From Haloarcula ordinaria (GTDB taxonomy: Archaea; Halobacteriota; Halobacteria; Halobacteriales; Haloarculaceae), in assembly GCF_029338275.1 (NCBI RefSeq), contig NZ_CP119789.1, positions 868,001-932,000 on the forward strand: DNA of 64,000 nt. Direction: 5' to 3'. The number at the start of each line of letters is the position of its first letter. The stretch's first letter is position 1. This document shows positions 8,095 to 15,570 of this stretch, one piece after another. The notes beneath the pieces are model-generated. The model made no database searches and was not told the DNA's origin. It worked only from the letters and a program-made list of their open reading frames with translations. A program made the position numbers and the translations under genes.

Positions 8095-10067
8095 AGCGTC
8101 ACCACGTCTAAGATGTGGACGATGTTCCCGTCGCCCAGTACCGCGGTCCCCGAGAGGCCGGGCGTCCCCGAGAGGATGCCCTCGAGCGGTTTGACCACCA
8201 CCTCCTCCTGGGAGTTGACCGAGTCACAGTGCAGGGCGACCTGTCGTTCCGACTCCCGGATGCGCACGAGCATCCCGTCGCCGTTCGTGTGTGCGCCCTC
8301 GACGTCGAACGTCTCGTCTAAGTGGATGACCGGGTAGATGTCGTCGTTGTGTTTGATGACCTCCGTCCCGTTGACCTGTTTGACGGCGTTCGTCGCGGTG
8401 ATCTCGTCGACGTTCTTGATGGGGATGCCGTACTCCTCGTCGCCCACCTCGACGAACAGCACCTTCACGATGGCCATCGTCACCGGGAGGCGAAGCGCCA
8501 CCGTGGTCCCCTCGCCGGGCGTCGAGTCGACGTCCACCGAACCGTCAAGCTGGGTGACGGTGTCGTGGACGACGTCCATCCCGACGCCGCGGCCACTGGT
8601 GTCGGTCACCTCGTCGGCCGTCGAGAACCCCGGGTGGAAGATGAGGTCGTAGATGGCCGAATCGTCCATCGCCTCCAGCTCCTCGGGCGAGCGGACGCCC
8701 TTCTCGATGGCCTTCTGCTTGATACCCTCGACGTCGAGGCCAGCGCCGTCGTCCTCGACCTCGATGATGACGTGGTCGCGCTCGCGGGAGGCCCGCAGCG
8801 TGATGTGGCCCGTCGGGTCTTTCCCGGCGGCCTCGCGCTCCGCGGGGCTCTCGATGCCGTGATCCACGGAGTTGCGCAGGATGTGCATCAGCGGGTCCGA
8901 GATCTCGGTGAGGATGGTCCGGTCGAGCTCGATGTCCTCGCCCTCGATCTCGAAGTCGACGTCCTTCTCCAGTTCGCGCGAGAGGTCACGGACCAGCCGC
9001 GGGAACTTCCCGACGACCTTCTTCAACGGGATGAGCCGCATGTCCATCACCGTGTTCTGGAGGTTCGCGGTTATCTTGTCCAGCTCGTTCAGCGTCTCGC
9101 CGGCCGAGTCGACGTCGTCCTGTTCGACGGCCCGGCGGAGCTTGATACGGCTGGTGACCAGCTGTTCGACCAGCCCGTGGAGGTCGTCCAGCTGGTCGAC
9201 GTCGACGCGGACGGATTTTATCTCGTCGACGCTGTGTTCGTCCTCTTTCGTCGCGTCTGTGCCGCCGGAATCCGCGACGTTGGCCTCGTCGTCTTCCCCC
9301 TCGTCCGAGAGGGCGTCGGTCACGTCGGTCGCCTCGAAGGCGTCCACCTTCCCGATAGAGCCGAGCTCGGCGTCGACCGTGGCGGCGTCGACGGCGTCGA
9401 GGTAGAGGACGAACGTCTCGTCGAACTCCCCGTCCTCGATGGCCGCCCGCTCCGGTTCGAAGCCGAGCACGTCGAACGGCTCCTCGATGGCCTCCATCGC
9501 GAGCATCGCGTCGACCCCGAGCATGTCCGACTCGCCGACGTCGACAGTCACGTGGACGACGCGCTCGTCGGCGTCGGCGACTTCGATATCAGTGTCGACC
9601 GAGACGTCCCCACCGGGCGCGTCGCCGTTCGAAACCGCCTTGTCACCACTGCGCTCACCGCCACCGCCGGTCGAACCCGCCGCGGCGGCCCCCTCTCCGA
9701 GGACGGTCCGCAACTGCTCGACCATCTCGTCGGTGTCCGTCTGTGACTCGCCCTCGGCTTCGATCTCGTTGACGATGACCTCTATCTGGTCGACGCCGGC
9801 GAACACGAGGTCCATCACGTCGGGCGTCACGTCCATCTCCCCCTGCCGCATCGCGTCCAGGAGGTCCTCGACCGCGTGGGCTAAGTTCGCGGCGTCGTCG
9901 AATCCCATCGCGCCGAAGTTCCCCTTCAGCGTGTGGGCCGTCCGGAATATCGAGTCCATCGCCTCCCGGTCCGACGGGTCGGACTCCAGATCGAGCAACG
10001 AGTTGTTCAGTTCCGTTATCGCCTCTTCGCTCTCGCGGATGAACGCGTCGAGATACTGGTCCTCCAT
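8091..10067 (-). CDS. cheA: chemotaxis histidine kinase CheA
   Basis: A 658-aa CheA. The P1 phosphotransfer domain carries the phospho-acceptor His45 in FRTAHTLKGNFG. An acidic linker and a P2-like CheY-binding region follow (~150-270). P3 is the dimerisation domain, and the P4 kinase domain has HILRNSVDHGIE (N box), VEDDGAGLD (G1) and GRGVGMDVV (G2). P5 at the C-terminus is CheW-like. It phosphorylates CheY and CheB in response to transducer state. It shares one nucleotide with cheB (TAATG) and four with cheR, forming a cheB-cheA-cheR-HEAT operon. Confidence 0.96.
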   Translation of the reverse strand: MEDQYLDAFIRESEEAITELNNSLLDLESDPSDREAMDSIFRTAHTLKGNFGAMGFDDAANLAHAVEDLLDAMRQGEMDVTPDVMDLVFAGVDQIEVIVNEIEAEGESQTDTDEMVEQLRTVLGEGAAAAGSTGGGGERSGDKAVSNGDAPGGDVSVDTDIEVADADERVVHVTVDVGESDMLGVDAMLAMEAIEEPFDVLGFEPERAAIEDGEFDETFVLYLDAVDAATVDAELGSIGKVDAFEATDVTDALSDEGEDDEANVADSGGTDATKEDEHSVDEIKSVRVDVDQLDDLHGLVEQLVTSRIKLRRAVEQDDVDSAGETLNELDKITANLQNTVMDMRLIPLKKVVGKFPRLVRDLSRELEKDVDFEIEGEDIELDRTILTEISDPLMHILRNSVDHGIESPAEREAAGKDPTGHITLRASRERDHVIIEVEDDGAGLDVEGIKQKAIEKGVRSPEELEAMDDSAIYDLIFHPGFSTADEVTDTSGRGVGMDVVHDTVTQLDGSVDVDSTPGEGTTVALRLPVTMAIVKVLFVEVGDEEYGIPIKNVDEITATNAVKQVNGTEVIKHNDDIYPVIHLDETFDVEGAHTNGDGMLVRIRESERQVALHCDSVNSQEEVVVKPLEGILSGTPGLSGTAVLGDGNIVHILDVVTL

Positions 10068-11200
10068 TATCTGGTCACCTCAGTGGTAATCGTATCGAGA
10101 ATGCCGCCTGCGATCCCCTCGATGGGAAGCACGTCGTCCACACAGCCCGTTTCGACGGCGCGTTTCGGCATCCCGTAGACGGCCGACGTCGCCTCGTCCT
10201 GTGCGATGGTGTGGCCCCCGACGCCCTTTATTGCGCGGATGCCGTCGGCCCCGTCGCCGCCCATCCCAGTGAGGATGACCCCGACGAGGGGGTCGTCGAT
10301 GGTTTCCGCCGCCGTCTCCATCGTCACGTCGACGGCCGGTCGGACGCTGTTGACCGGCGGGTCCTGGTTCAGTTTCACCCGGAGCCGGCCGTTCCGGTAG
10401 TTCTTGACCGCCATGTGGTAGTCGCCGGCGGCGACCACCGCTTCCCCACCGGCGAGTCGAGCCCCGTCGCGGGCCTCCCGGACCTCGTAGTCGCTGCGGG
10501 CGTCGATTCGCTCGGCGAACCGGCCAGTGAACCCCTCGGGCATGTGCTGGACGATGAGGACCCGGAAGTCGGCCGCCGTCGGGAGTTCTTCCATCACCGT
10601 CTCGACCATCTTGGGGCCGCCGGTGGAGGACCCGATAAGCAGTGTTGGGTTGTCGACGAATTCACGTTCGTCGTGCACCCCAGTGGAATCGGAGGCGGCG
10701 TCCGACCGCGTGCTCGTGGATTTCCTTGATACCGTACCGGTCCCGGCCGTCGCAGTTGACCCACCCGCACCGTTCTTCGCCGCCCCGCCCGTGACGTCCA
10801 CGTCGGCGACGGACGTGACGATGTCGACCAGCTGGTCTTTCAGCCGTGACATCTCCATCGACACCTCGCCACCGGGCTTGGTGAAGAAGTCGACGGCGCC
10901 CTTATCGAGCGCCTCGAAGGTGACGTCGGCGTTCTCGTCGGTGTGTGCCGACAGCATCACCACCGGCGTCGGGTGCTCGGCCATGATCCGCTCGGTGGCC
11001 TCGATGCCGTTCATCTCGGGCATCTCGACGTCCATCGTCACGACGTCCGGGTCGTGTGTGCGGACGGCCTCGACGGCTTCGGCCCCGTCTCGGGCCTGTG
11101 TCGCCACCTCGATGCCGCCCTCCTCGAGGATGTCAGAGATGACACTCCGCATGAAGTGAGAATCGTCGGCGACAACGGCACTCGTGGAACCATCGACCAT
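10067..11200 (-). CDS. cheB: chemotaxis response regulator methylesterase CheB
   Basis: A 377-aa CheB. The receiver domain (1-~120) has acidic-pocket Asp12/Asp13 and phospho-acceptor Asp57 in TMDVEMPEMNG. A linker rich in Gly/Ser/Thr follows, and the C-terminal methylesterase/deamidase domain has the catalytic Ser in LIGSSTGGPK, the His in IVQHMPEGF and the Asp in LTGMGGDGADG. The ATG at 11200 was chosen because the upstream in-frame extension has no receiver homology and crosses the promoter. It is the first gene of the leftward che operon and is divergent from cheW. Confidence 0.95.
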   Translation of the reverse strand: MVDGSTSAVVADDSHFMRSVISDILEEGGIEVATQARDGAEAVEAVRTHDPDVVTMDVEMPEMNGIEATERIMAEHPTPVVMLSAHTDENADVTFEALDKGAVDFFTKPGGEVSMEMSRLKDQLVDIVTSVADVDVTGGAAKNGAGGSTATAGTGTVSRKSTSTRSDAASDSTGVHDEREFVDNPTLLIGSSTGGPKMVETVMEELPTAADFRVLIVQHMPEGFTGRFAERIDARSDYEVREARDGARLAGGEAVVAAGDYHMAVKNYRNGRLRVKLNQDPPVNSVRPAVDVTMETAAETIDDPLVGVILTGMGGDGADGIRAIKGVGGHTIAQDEATSAVYGMPKRAVETGCVDDVLPIEGIAGGILDTITTEVTR

Positions 11201-11377
11201 CGTCACCGCCGCTCCCGTAGCCTGAACGCTTTCGAAGCGCGGGACCTTCGCATACCTACGTTGAAGTCGAGTTCGGCCCCGAAATAAAGACTCCGCCCAC
11301 GTAATCAAAGTCGATAATCCAGCAGGCAGTTTTATACGGGCCTGTTTCCCTACGTTCTGATACATAGCCGAGCATCC

Positions 11378-11812
11378 ATGTCAGCACAGTCAGGCACGAC
11401 CGGCCAAGTCCTCGAATTCAAACTCGGGACCGAGACGTACAGCGTGAGTATCGACTACGTGACCGAGATCGTCGACGTCGGGGAGCTGACCAAGGTCCCC
11501 AACGCACCGCCGTACGTCGAGGGCGTGATGGACCTGCGAGGGCGCACGACATCCATCGTCGACCCGAAGGCGGTCTTCGGTCTCGACGAGGAGGGGGAGG
11601 GACGGCGCATCATCGTCTTCGACCCGGACATCGTCGAGGACCAGAGCGCCGTCGGCTGGCTGGTCGACGAGGTGTTCCAGGTCGTCCAGGTCGACCCCGA
11701 CCAGGTCGACCAGTCGCCGGCGGACGACACCGGTGCGATCCGCGGTGTCGTCAAACGCGACGAGGAGTTCGTCATCTGGGTGGACCCCGGGGTCGTCCAC
11801 GCCCGTGACTGA
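11378..11812 (+). CDS. cheW: chemotaxis coupling protein CheW
   Basis: A 144-aa CheW that couples transducers to CheA. It has the double SH3-like beta-barrel pattern (LEFKLGTETYSVSIDYVTEI, then VPNAPPYVEGVMDLRGRTTSIVD, then GWLVDEVFQVVQVD). The conserved NAPPYVEGVMDLRG segment binds receptor and kinase. A TTTTATAC element 36-46 nt before the ATG is the likely TATA box. The gene is divergent from cheB across 177 bp. Confidence 0.93.
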   Translation: MSAQSGTTGQVLEFKLGTETYSVSIDYVTEIVDVGELTKVPNAPPYVEGVMDLRGRTTSIVDPKAVFGLDEEGEGRRIIVFDPDIVEDQSAVGWLVDEVFQVVQVDPDQVDQSPADDTGAIRGVVKRDEEFVIWVDPGVVHARD

Positions 11813-11917
11813 GTCAGCATGCGCCAGTCTGGTCGCCATCGAGCCACCGCACAGTTCGGACAGGATTCTCGACACCACTGACGAACACTCACACAACTGT
11901 ACGATTCGAACGATACA

Positions 11918-12643
11918 ATGATTCAACTCACAAAAACGGGCATCGACGGGCTCGACGATATCTTGAACGGCGGCATCGTGACCAACTCGACGACACTGGT
12001 CAGCGGTAACCCGGGGGCCGGGAAGTCGATACTCTGTCTCCAGTACATCTACAACGGCGTCGACGAGTTCGGCGAGAGCGGCATCTACCTCACGTTCGAG
12101 GAGAACGCGTCCGACCTCCGGGAGGCGGCTGAGTCGCTCGGCTTCGACAAGTGGCCCGAGTACGTCGACAACGGGGACATCAAGGTGTACGACAAGCAGG
12201 TCCTCCTGCGTGAGAACGACTTCTCCTCGTCGCTGGACCTGCTCCTCGACGACCTCGAGGACGACCAGTACGACCGTCTGGTCCTCGACTCGCTGGCCAT
12301 GTTCGAGCTCTTCTTCGACAACGAGATGGAGAAACGGACGTACCTGCTGAAGTTCACCGACATCCTCCGCGAGAACGGGCTGACGTCGCTCATCACCAAC
12401 GAGCAGGGCGCCACCTTCCCGGACACCGACATCGGGCTGGCCAACTACCTGACGGACGGCAACATCTATCTCATCCAGACGCCGACCGAGTCCGGAGTGA
12501 ACCGGTACGTCTGGGTCGCGAAGATGCGCAAGCAGAACATCGAGACCGACATCTTCCCGATGGAGATCGACTGGGGTGGCATCCAGATCCACCCGAACGC
12601 CAGCGCGTTCTCGATGATGGGCGAGCAGGATCCCCCAATTTAA
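11918..12643 (+). CDS. KaiC-like RecA-superfamily ATPase
   Basis: A 241-aa single-domain KaiC/RadA-type ATPase. It starts with the family signature TGIDGLDDILNGGI, has Walker A GNPGAGKS at residues 30-37 and a Walker B-like DRLVLDSLAMFELF at about 120-130. Single-domain KaiC-like proteins next to che and arl genes are common in haloarchaea, and one in Haloferax (CirA) has been linked to control of archaellum genes and motility. That role is an inference here. It is also a relative of ArlH, encoded 11 kb downstream. Confidence 0.85.
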   Translation: MIQLTKTGIDGLDDILNGGIVTNSTTLVSGNPGAGKSILCLQYIYNGVDEFGESGIYLTFEENASDLREAAESLGFDKWPEYVDNGDIKVYDKQVLLRENDFSSSLDLLLDDLEDDQYDRLVLDSLAMFELFFDNEMEKRTYLLKFTDILRENGLTSLITNEQGATFPDTDIGLANYLTDGNIYLIQTPTESGVNRYVWVAKMRKQNIETDIFPMEIDWGGIQIHPNASAFSMMGEQDPPI

Positions 12644-12758
12644 CGGGATGTTTCGTTATTATTGACGGTTGAAATGGCGGTTTTAGGCCTACTGTCGTCC
12701 GAAATCGAGAAGTAAGCCGGGCTCTACAAAATCAATCATTTCACCCGCCTATCAGCAG

Positions 12759-12775
12759 CGATAGTTTTATTATCG
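12759..12775 (+). promoter_or_regulatory. inverted repeat bracketing a TATA-like box
   Basis: CGATA-GTTTTAT-TATCG: 5-bp perfect arms enclose an AT-rich box about 29 nt before the ATG of the small winged-helix gene. The spacing fits the TATA box of a leaderless transcript, and the arms suggest an operator, possibly for autoregulation. The 11-mer GTTTTATTATC inside it recurs before arlCE. Confidence 0.4.
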
Positions 12776-12798
12776 GAAAAATTCATGTTTTGATAACG

Positions 12799-13134
12799 AT
12801 GTCCTCAGCGGATATTCTCCAGACTCTGGGGAACAAATACAGCGCCGAGATACTCGACGCGACCGACGAGCCGGTGTCGGCTCAGGAGCTGAGCGACGAG
12901 CTCGGGATTCCGATCGCGACCTGCTACCGTCGCATCGACGAACTGACAGAACACGACCTGCTCGAACTCCACGACAACATCCTCTCGGACGACCGCCGGC
13001 GCATCAAGGTGTACCGCCGGAACGTCGACGAGGTGTGTGTCGACTTCGAGGAGGAGCTGTCGGTCAACGTCGAGGAACGCTCGGAAGTGACGAACAAGCT
13101 CGACGAAGCCTGGCGGACCCTCTCCGACGGATAG
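12799..13134 (+). CDS. winged-helix regulator in the archaellum cluster
   Basis: A 111-aa ArsR/MarR-type winged-helix protein. The DNA-binding part is SADILQTLGNKYSAEILDA, then PVSAQELSDELGIPIATCYR (helix-turn-helix) and RRIKVYRRNVDEV (wing). The acidic tail ends with a probable dimer helix. I start it at the ATG at 12799; an in-frame TTG nine nt upstream is possible. The position directly before the archaellin region and the TATA-bracketing repeat suggest an arl-specific regulator (analogous to EarA or similar). This is inferred. Confidence 0.75.
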   Translation: MSSADILQTLGNKYSAEILDATDEPVSAQELSDELGIPIATCYRRIDELTEHDLLELHDNILSDDRRRIKVYRRNVDEVCVDFEEELSVNVEERSEVTNKLDEAWRTLSDG

Positions 13135-13260
13135 CGACCAGAATACAGTGTTCTGAGGGTTCTACAACCGCTCTACTCGATTCTCCGACGTTCTTATCGG
13201 TTATCACGAGAGATATTTTAGTGCGTGGATTTAAGACCGGTTCTCCTGTACCCCAGAGTA

Positions 13261-13542
13261 ATGCCGGTGATTGAACTTCTCTACGCCATCACGACGCTCG
13301 TGTTCGTCGTCGCCGGACTCACCATGGTCGGGATGGCGATGCGGGCGTACGTCCAGACATCGCGGGAGGCGATGCTTCACCTCTCGCTCGGCTTCTCGCT
13401 CGCTGTCGCGGGCGCGGCCGCCACCATGATCAGCGCCTTCATCAACGACTTCGAAGGCGTGAAATCGCTGTTGCTCGTCAACAGCGGCCTCACGACCTTC
13501 GGTTACCTGTTCGTGATGTACAGTCTCATCACGTACGACTGA
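13261..13542 (+). CDS. small three-helix membrane protein (DUF7521-like)
   Basis: A 93-aa protein with three hydrophobic helices (about residues 3-23, 38-58 and 68-90) and short charged loops (MRAYVQTSREAM between helices 1 and 2). I recall this as the DUF7521 family, which haloarchaeal genomes often pair with small winged-helix regulators like the gene just upstream; one possibility is a membrane partner that sequesters the regulator. Function unknown. The ATG at 13261 follows an AT-rich TATA-like ATATTTTAG by about 45 nt. Confidence 0.7.
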   Translation: MPVIELLYAITTLVFVVAGLTMVGMAMRAYVQTSREAMLHLSLGFSLAVAGAAATMISAFINDFEGVKSLLLVNSGLTTFGYLFVMYSLITYD

Positions 13543-13782
13543 CCGCGCGTGCGAGACGACGAATCGGCCTGTAGATGCACTGTGCAAATTGTTTTCACGC
13601 GTGATTCCGAGTCAAACGACGATTTCAGCACTGATGCGAACTCGTATACTTCCACTTGAAACTGACCAAGTATTGAGCACCGTTAATATCGATTTTGCGG
13701 ACCTTGTGGGCTGACAAAGGCGTTATCAGTACAGATATTTTGGGGGGAGGTATTATTACTGACGACTCAAACGATTCTGGTA

Positions 13783-13797
13783 GGGTCAGACAGACCC
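13783..13797 (+). promoter_or_regulatory. leader hairpin just before the archaellin start
   Basis: GGGTC-AGACA-GACCC, a perfect 5-bp stem with a 5-nt loop, ends 9 nt before the ATG of arlB. A GGGGGGAGG run lies 35 nt further upstream. The hairpin would sit in the mRNA leader next to the start codon and could affect translation or stability. Confidence 0.4.
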
Positions 13798-13806
13798 GGA
13801 ATATCA

Positions 13807-14409
13807 ATGTTCACGGAACACAACGACGACGACCGCGGGCAGGTCGGTATCGGCACGCTCATCGTGTTCATCGCGATGGTGCTTGTCGCCGCGATCGCCG
13901 CGGGCGTCCTGATCAACACGGCCGGCTTCCTGCAGAGCAGTGCCGAGGAGACCGGACAACAGAGCAGCGACCAAGTGACGAACCGGCTTGAAGTGGTAAG
14001 TGCAGTTGGGACTGGCATTACCGGTGATACCGTCGATACTGTTGAAATCACGGTTAAAAAGGCACCGGGTGCCGGAAATATCGACCTCAGCGCGACCATT
14101 CTCCAGTATGTCGACTCATCTGGCTCGGAAGACTTGACTGAGGGAGATCACTCCAGCAACGGCGGCAGTGAATTCAGCGTCCAAACTGTTCAGGACACCA
14201 ATGACAACTCAATTTCGTCAAGTCAGGTGCTTAATGATCCATCTGACCGGGCACGAATTGTCATTAGCACTGCGGAAGTTCGTGGCGGAACTGGGCTTGG
14301 CGAAGGTGGCACGGCAACTATTCGAATGAACACCCAGTCCGGTGGTACCACGACCGTCCGCCTGGTCGTCCCGGAGACCCTGTCTGGAAACTCCGCCGTC
14401 ACGCTGTAA
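13807..14409 (+). CDS. arlB: archaellin (archaellum filament protein)
   Basis: A 200-aa archaellin. The class III signal peptide [11 protein letters not shown] would be cut by the prepilin peptidase PibD/ArlK before [10 protein letters not shown]; the hydrophobic helix to about residue 40 forms the filament core. The exposed domain (~60-200) is rich in Ser, Thr, Gly and Asp. No N-X-S/T sequon occurs anywhere, unlike most haloarchaeal archaellins, so AglB N-glycosylation is not expected. The middle of the gene is more AT-rich than its neighbours, suggesting recombination of the variable domain. It is the only archaellin gene in the window. Confidence 0.93.
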   Translation: MFTEHNDDDRGQVGIGTLIVFIAMVLVAAIAAGVLINTAGFLQSSAEETGQQSSDQVTNRLEVVSAVGTGITGDTVDTVEITVKKAPGAGNIDLSATILQYVDSSGSEDLTEGDHSSNGGSEFSVQTVQDTNDNSISSSQVLNDPSDRARIVISTAEVRGGTGLGEGGTATIRMNTQSGGTTTVRLVVPETLSGNSAVTL

Positions 14410-14487
14410 CTCGGCGCACTCTCTTTCGATTTCTCTCGAACCCCCGCCAGCGACGGAATTATACCACTCCTGCACACACTATAGCGT

Positions 14488-15051
14488 ATGGCACAGGGGT
14501 CCGACGACGGTAACCCGGAAGACGGCAAGATTCTCTCCCCTGAAGAGCTCGACATCGCCGACGACGAGCACGTGACGCAGATCGACGAGAGCCGGTACGT
14601 CGTCTCCTCCGACGTTCGGACCGACGACAGCCCGGGCACACAGGCGACGCCGACACCGGACCCCGAACCCGAGCCGAAACCGGAACCCGAGACCCCGGAG
14701 TTCACCGACGCGAACGTCCACGAATGGCTCGCAACTCAGATGGACGAGTCGAACGCGCGCTACGGCTTCGACGTGACGGCGAAGTTCGACGGCGGCGTCG
14801 ACCAGCAGAAACTCGTCTCCAACGACATCGTCACCGTCTTCGAAAGCCTGCTGCTCTGGTACGCCCGGCAACTCGACGGGTCGACGCCAGTCGAGGAGGT
14901 GCTCGGGATTCTTCTCTCGCAGTCCAACGTCCCCGTCCGCTACCCGTCCTCGACCGTCCAGGACCTCGTCAAATCCACGAACCTCGGCCCGGACGACACC
15001 ATCGCGGACCTCATCGAGGCCGTCGACGACGAGGACGGCCTTGAACTCTGA
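14488..15051 (+). CDS. conserved archaellum-cluster protein (DUF7500-like)
   Basis: A 187-aa acidic protein in two parts. Residues 1-55 are a charged segment (PEELDIADDEHVTQIDESRY resembles a docking peptide), followed by a Pro/Glu/Lys-repeat linker (PDPEPEPKPEPE). Residues 70-187 form a helical domain with a hydrophobic core (IVTVFESLLLWYARQLDG). I recall such proteins as DUF7500, annotated as a conserved fla-cluster protein. There is no membrane helix. Function unknown. It starts 78 nt after arlB and precedes two membrane or secreted proteins. Confidence 0.7.
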   Translation: MAQGSDDGNPEDGKILSPEELDIADDEHVTQIDESRYVVSSDVRTDDSPGTQATPTPDPEPEPKPEPETPEFTDANVHEWLATQMDESNARYGFDVTAKFDGGVDQQKLVSNDIVTVFESLLLWYARQLDGSTPVEEVLGILLSQSNVPVRYPSSTVQDLVKSTNLGPDDTIADLIEAVDDEDGLEL

Positions 15052-15093
15052 GCGGCGGGAGGTTTAAATCCCGGCGTCCTCGTTGAGGAGGTA

Positions 15094-15570
15094 ATGGCCG
15101 GACGGCACCCTCATTTGTTGATTGCTGTGGTCATCGTGGTGTCACTTGTCGCCACCGGTCCACTGGTCGGCGTCGACGCGACGGGGCCGCCGGCTACCGA
15201 GTTCGGCGACGGGACGGCGTCGGTCGGGGACGTGGCTATCGACACAACCGAGCTCGTCGTCACGCCCGGTCGGTTCGGGACCGACGTCGACTATCTCCGC
15301 GTTCCCACGGCTGTCGTGCAAGTCGATTCCGTCTCGGGCCGTCCGCGACTCATCTACGTCGTCGAGGTGCCGGCGCTCGACCGCTCGCTCACCGACCAGG
15401 CGGTGCTCACCTCTGCGTCGACCACCCGTCTCGATCCGGACGATCAGGCGTTCGAGCGGGGACAGCTCGGGAACGAATCGTACGACGCGACGCTGACCGT
15501 TCGCGTCCAGAGCTTCACCGAGTCGAAGACTGTCTATCGAGCGAACGTCAGCGTCGAGGTGCAGTCCTGA
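15094..15570 (+). CDS. secreted or membrane-anchored protein of unknown function
   Basis: A 158-aa protein with a Sec-type signal or anchor (HLLIAVVIVVSLVATGPLVG, residues 7-26) followed by a beta-rich extracellular domain of ~130 residues without Cys. I recognise no family. The ATG follows a TTGAGGAGGT-like sequence, one of the few plausible Shine-Dalgarno sites in the window, which supports this start. Its TGA overlaps the ATG of the next gene, so the two are translationally coupled and probably act together at the cell surface. Confidence 0.7.
   Translation: MAGRHPHLLIAVVIVVSLVATGPLVGVDATGPPATEFGDGTASVGDVAIDTTELVVTPGRFGTDVDYLRVPTAVVQVDSVSGRPRLIYVVEVPALDRSLTDQAVLTSASTTRLDPDDQAFERGQLGNESYDATLTVRVQSFTESKTVYRANVSVEVQS

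Noticed and set aside
8322-9746. Plus-strand open frame of 474 codons
   Set aside because: It is antisense to cheA, which has all kinase motifs; the Val/Asp/Arg-rich translation is a codon-phase shadow.
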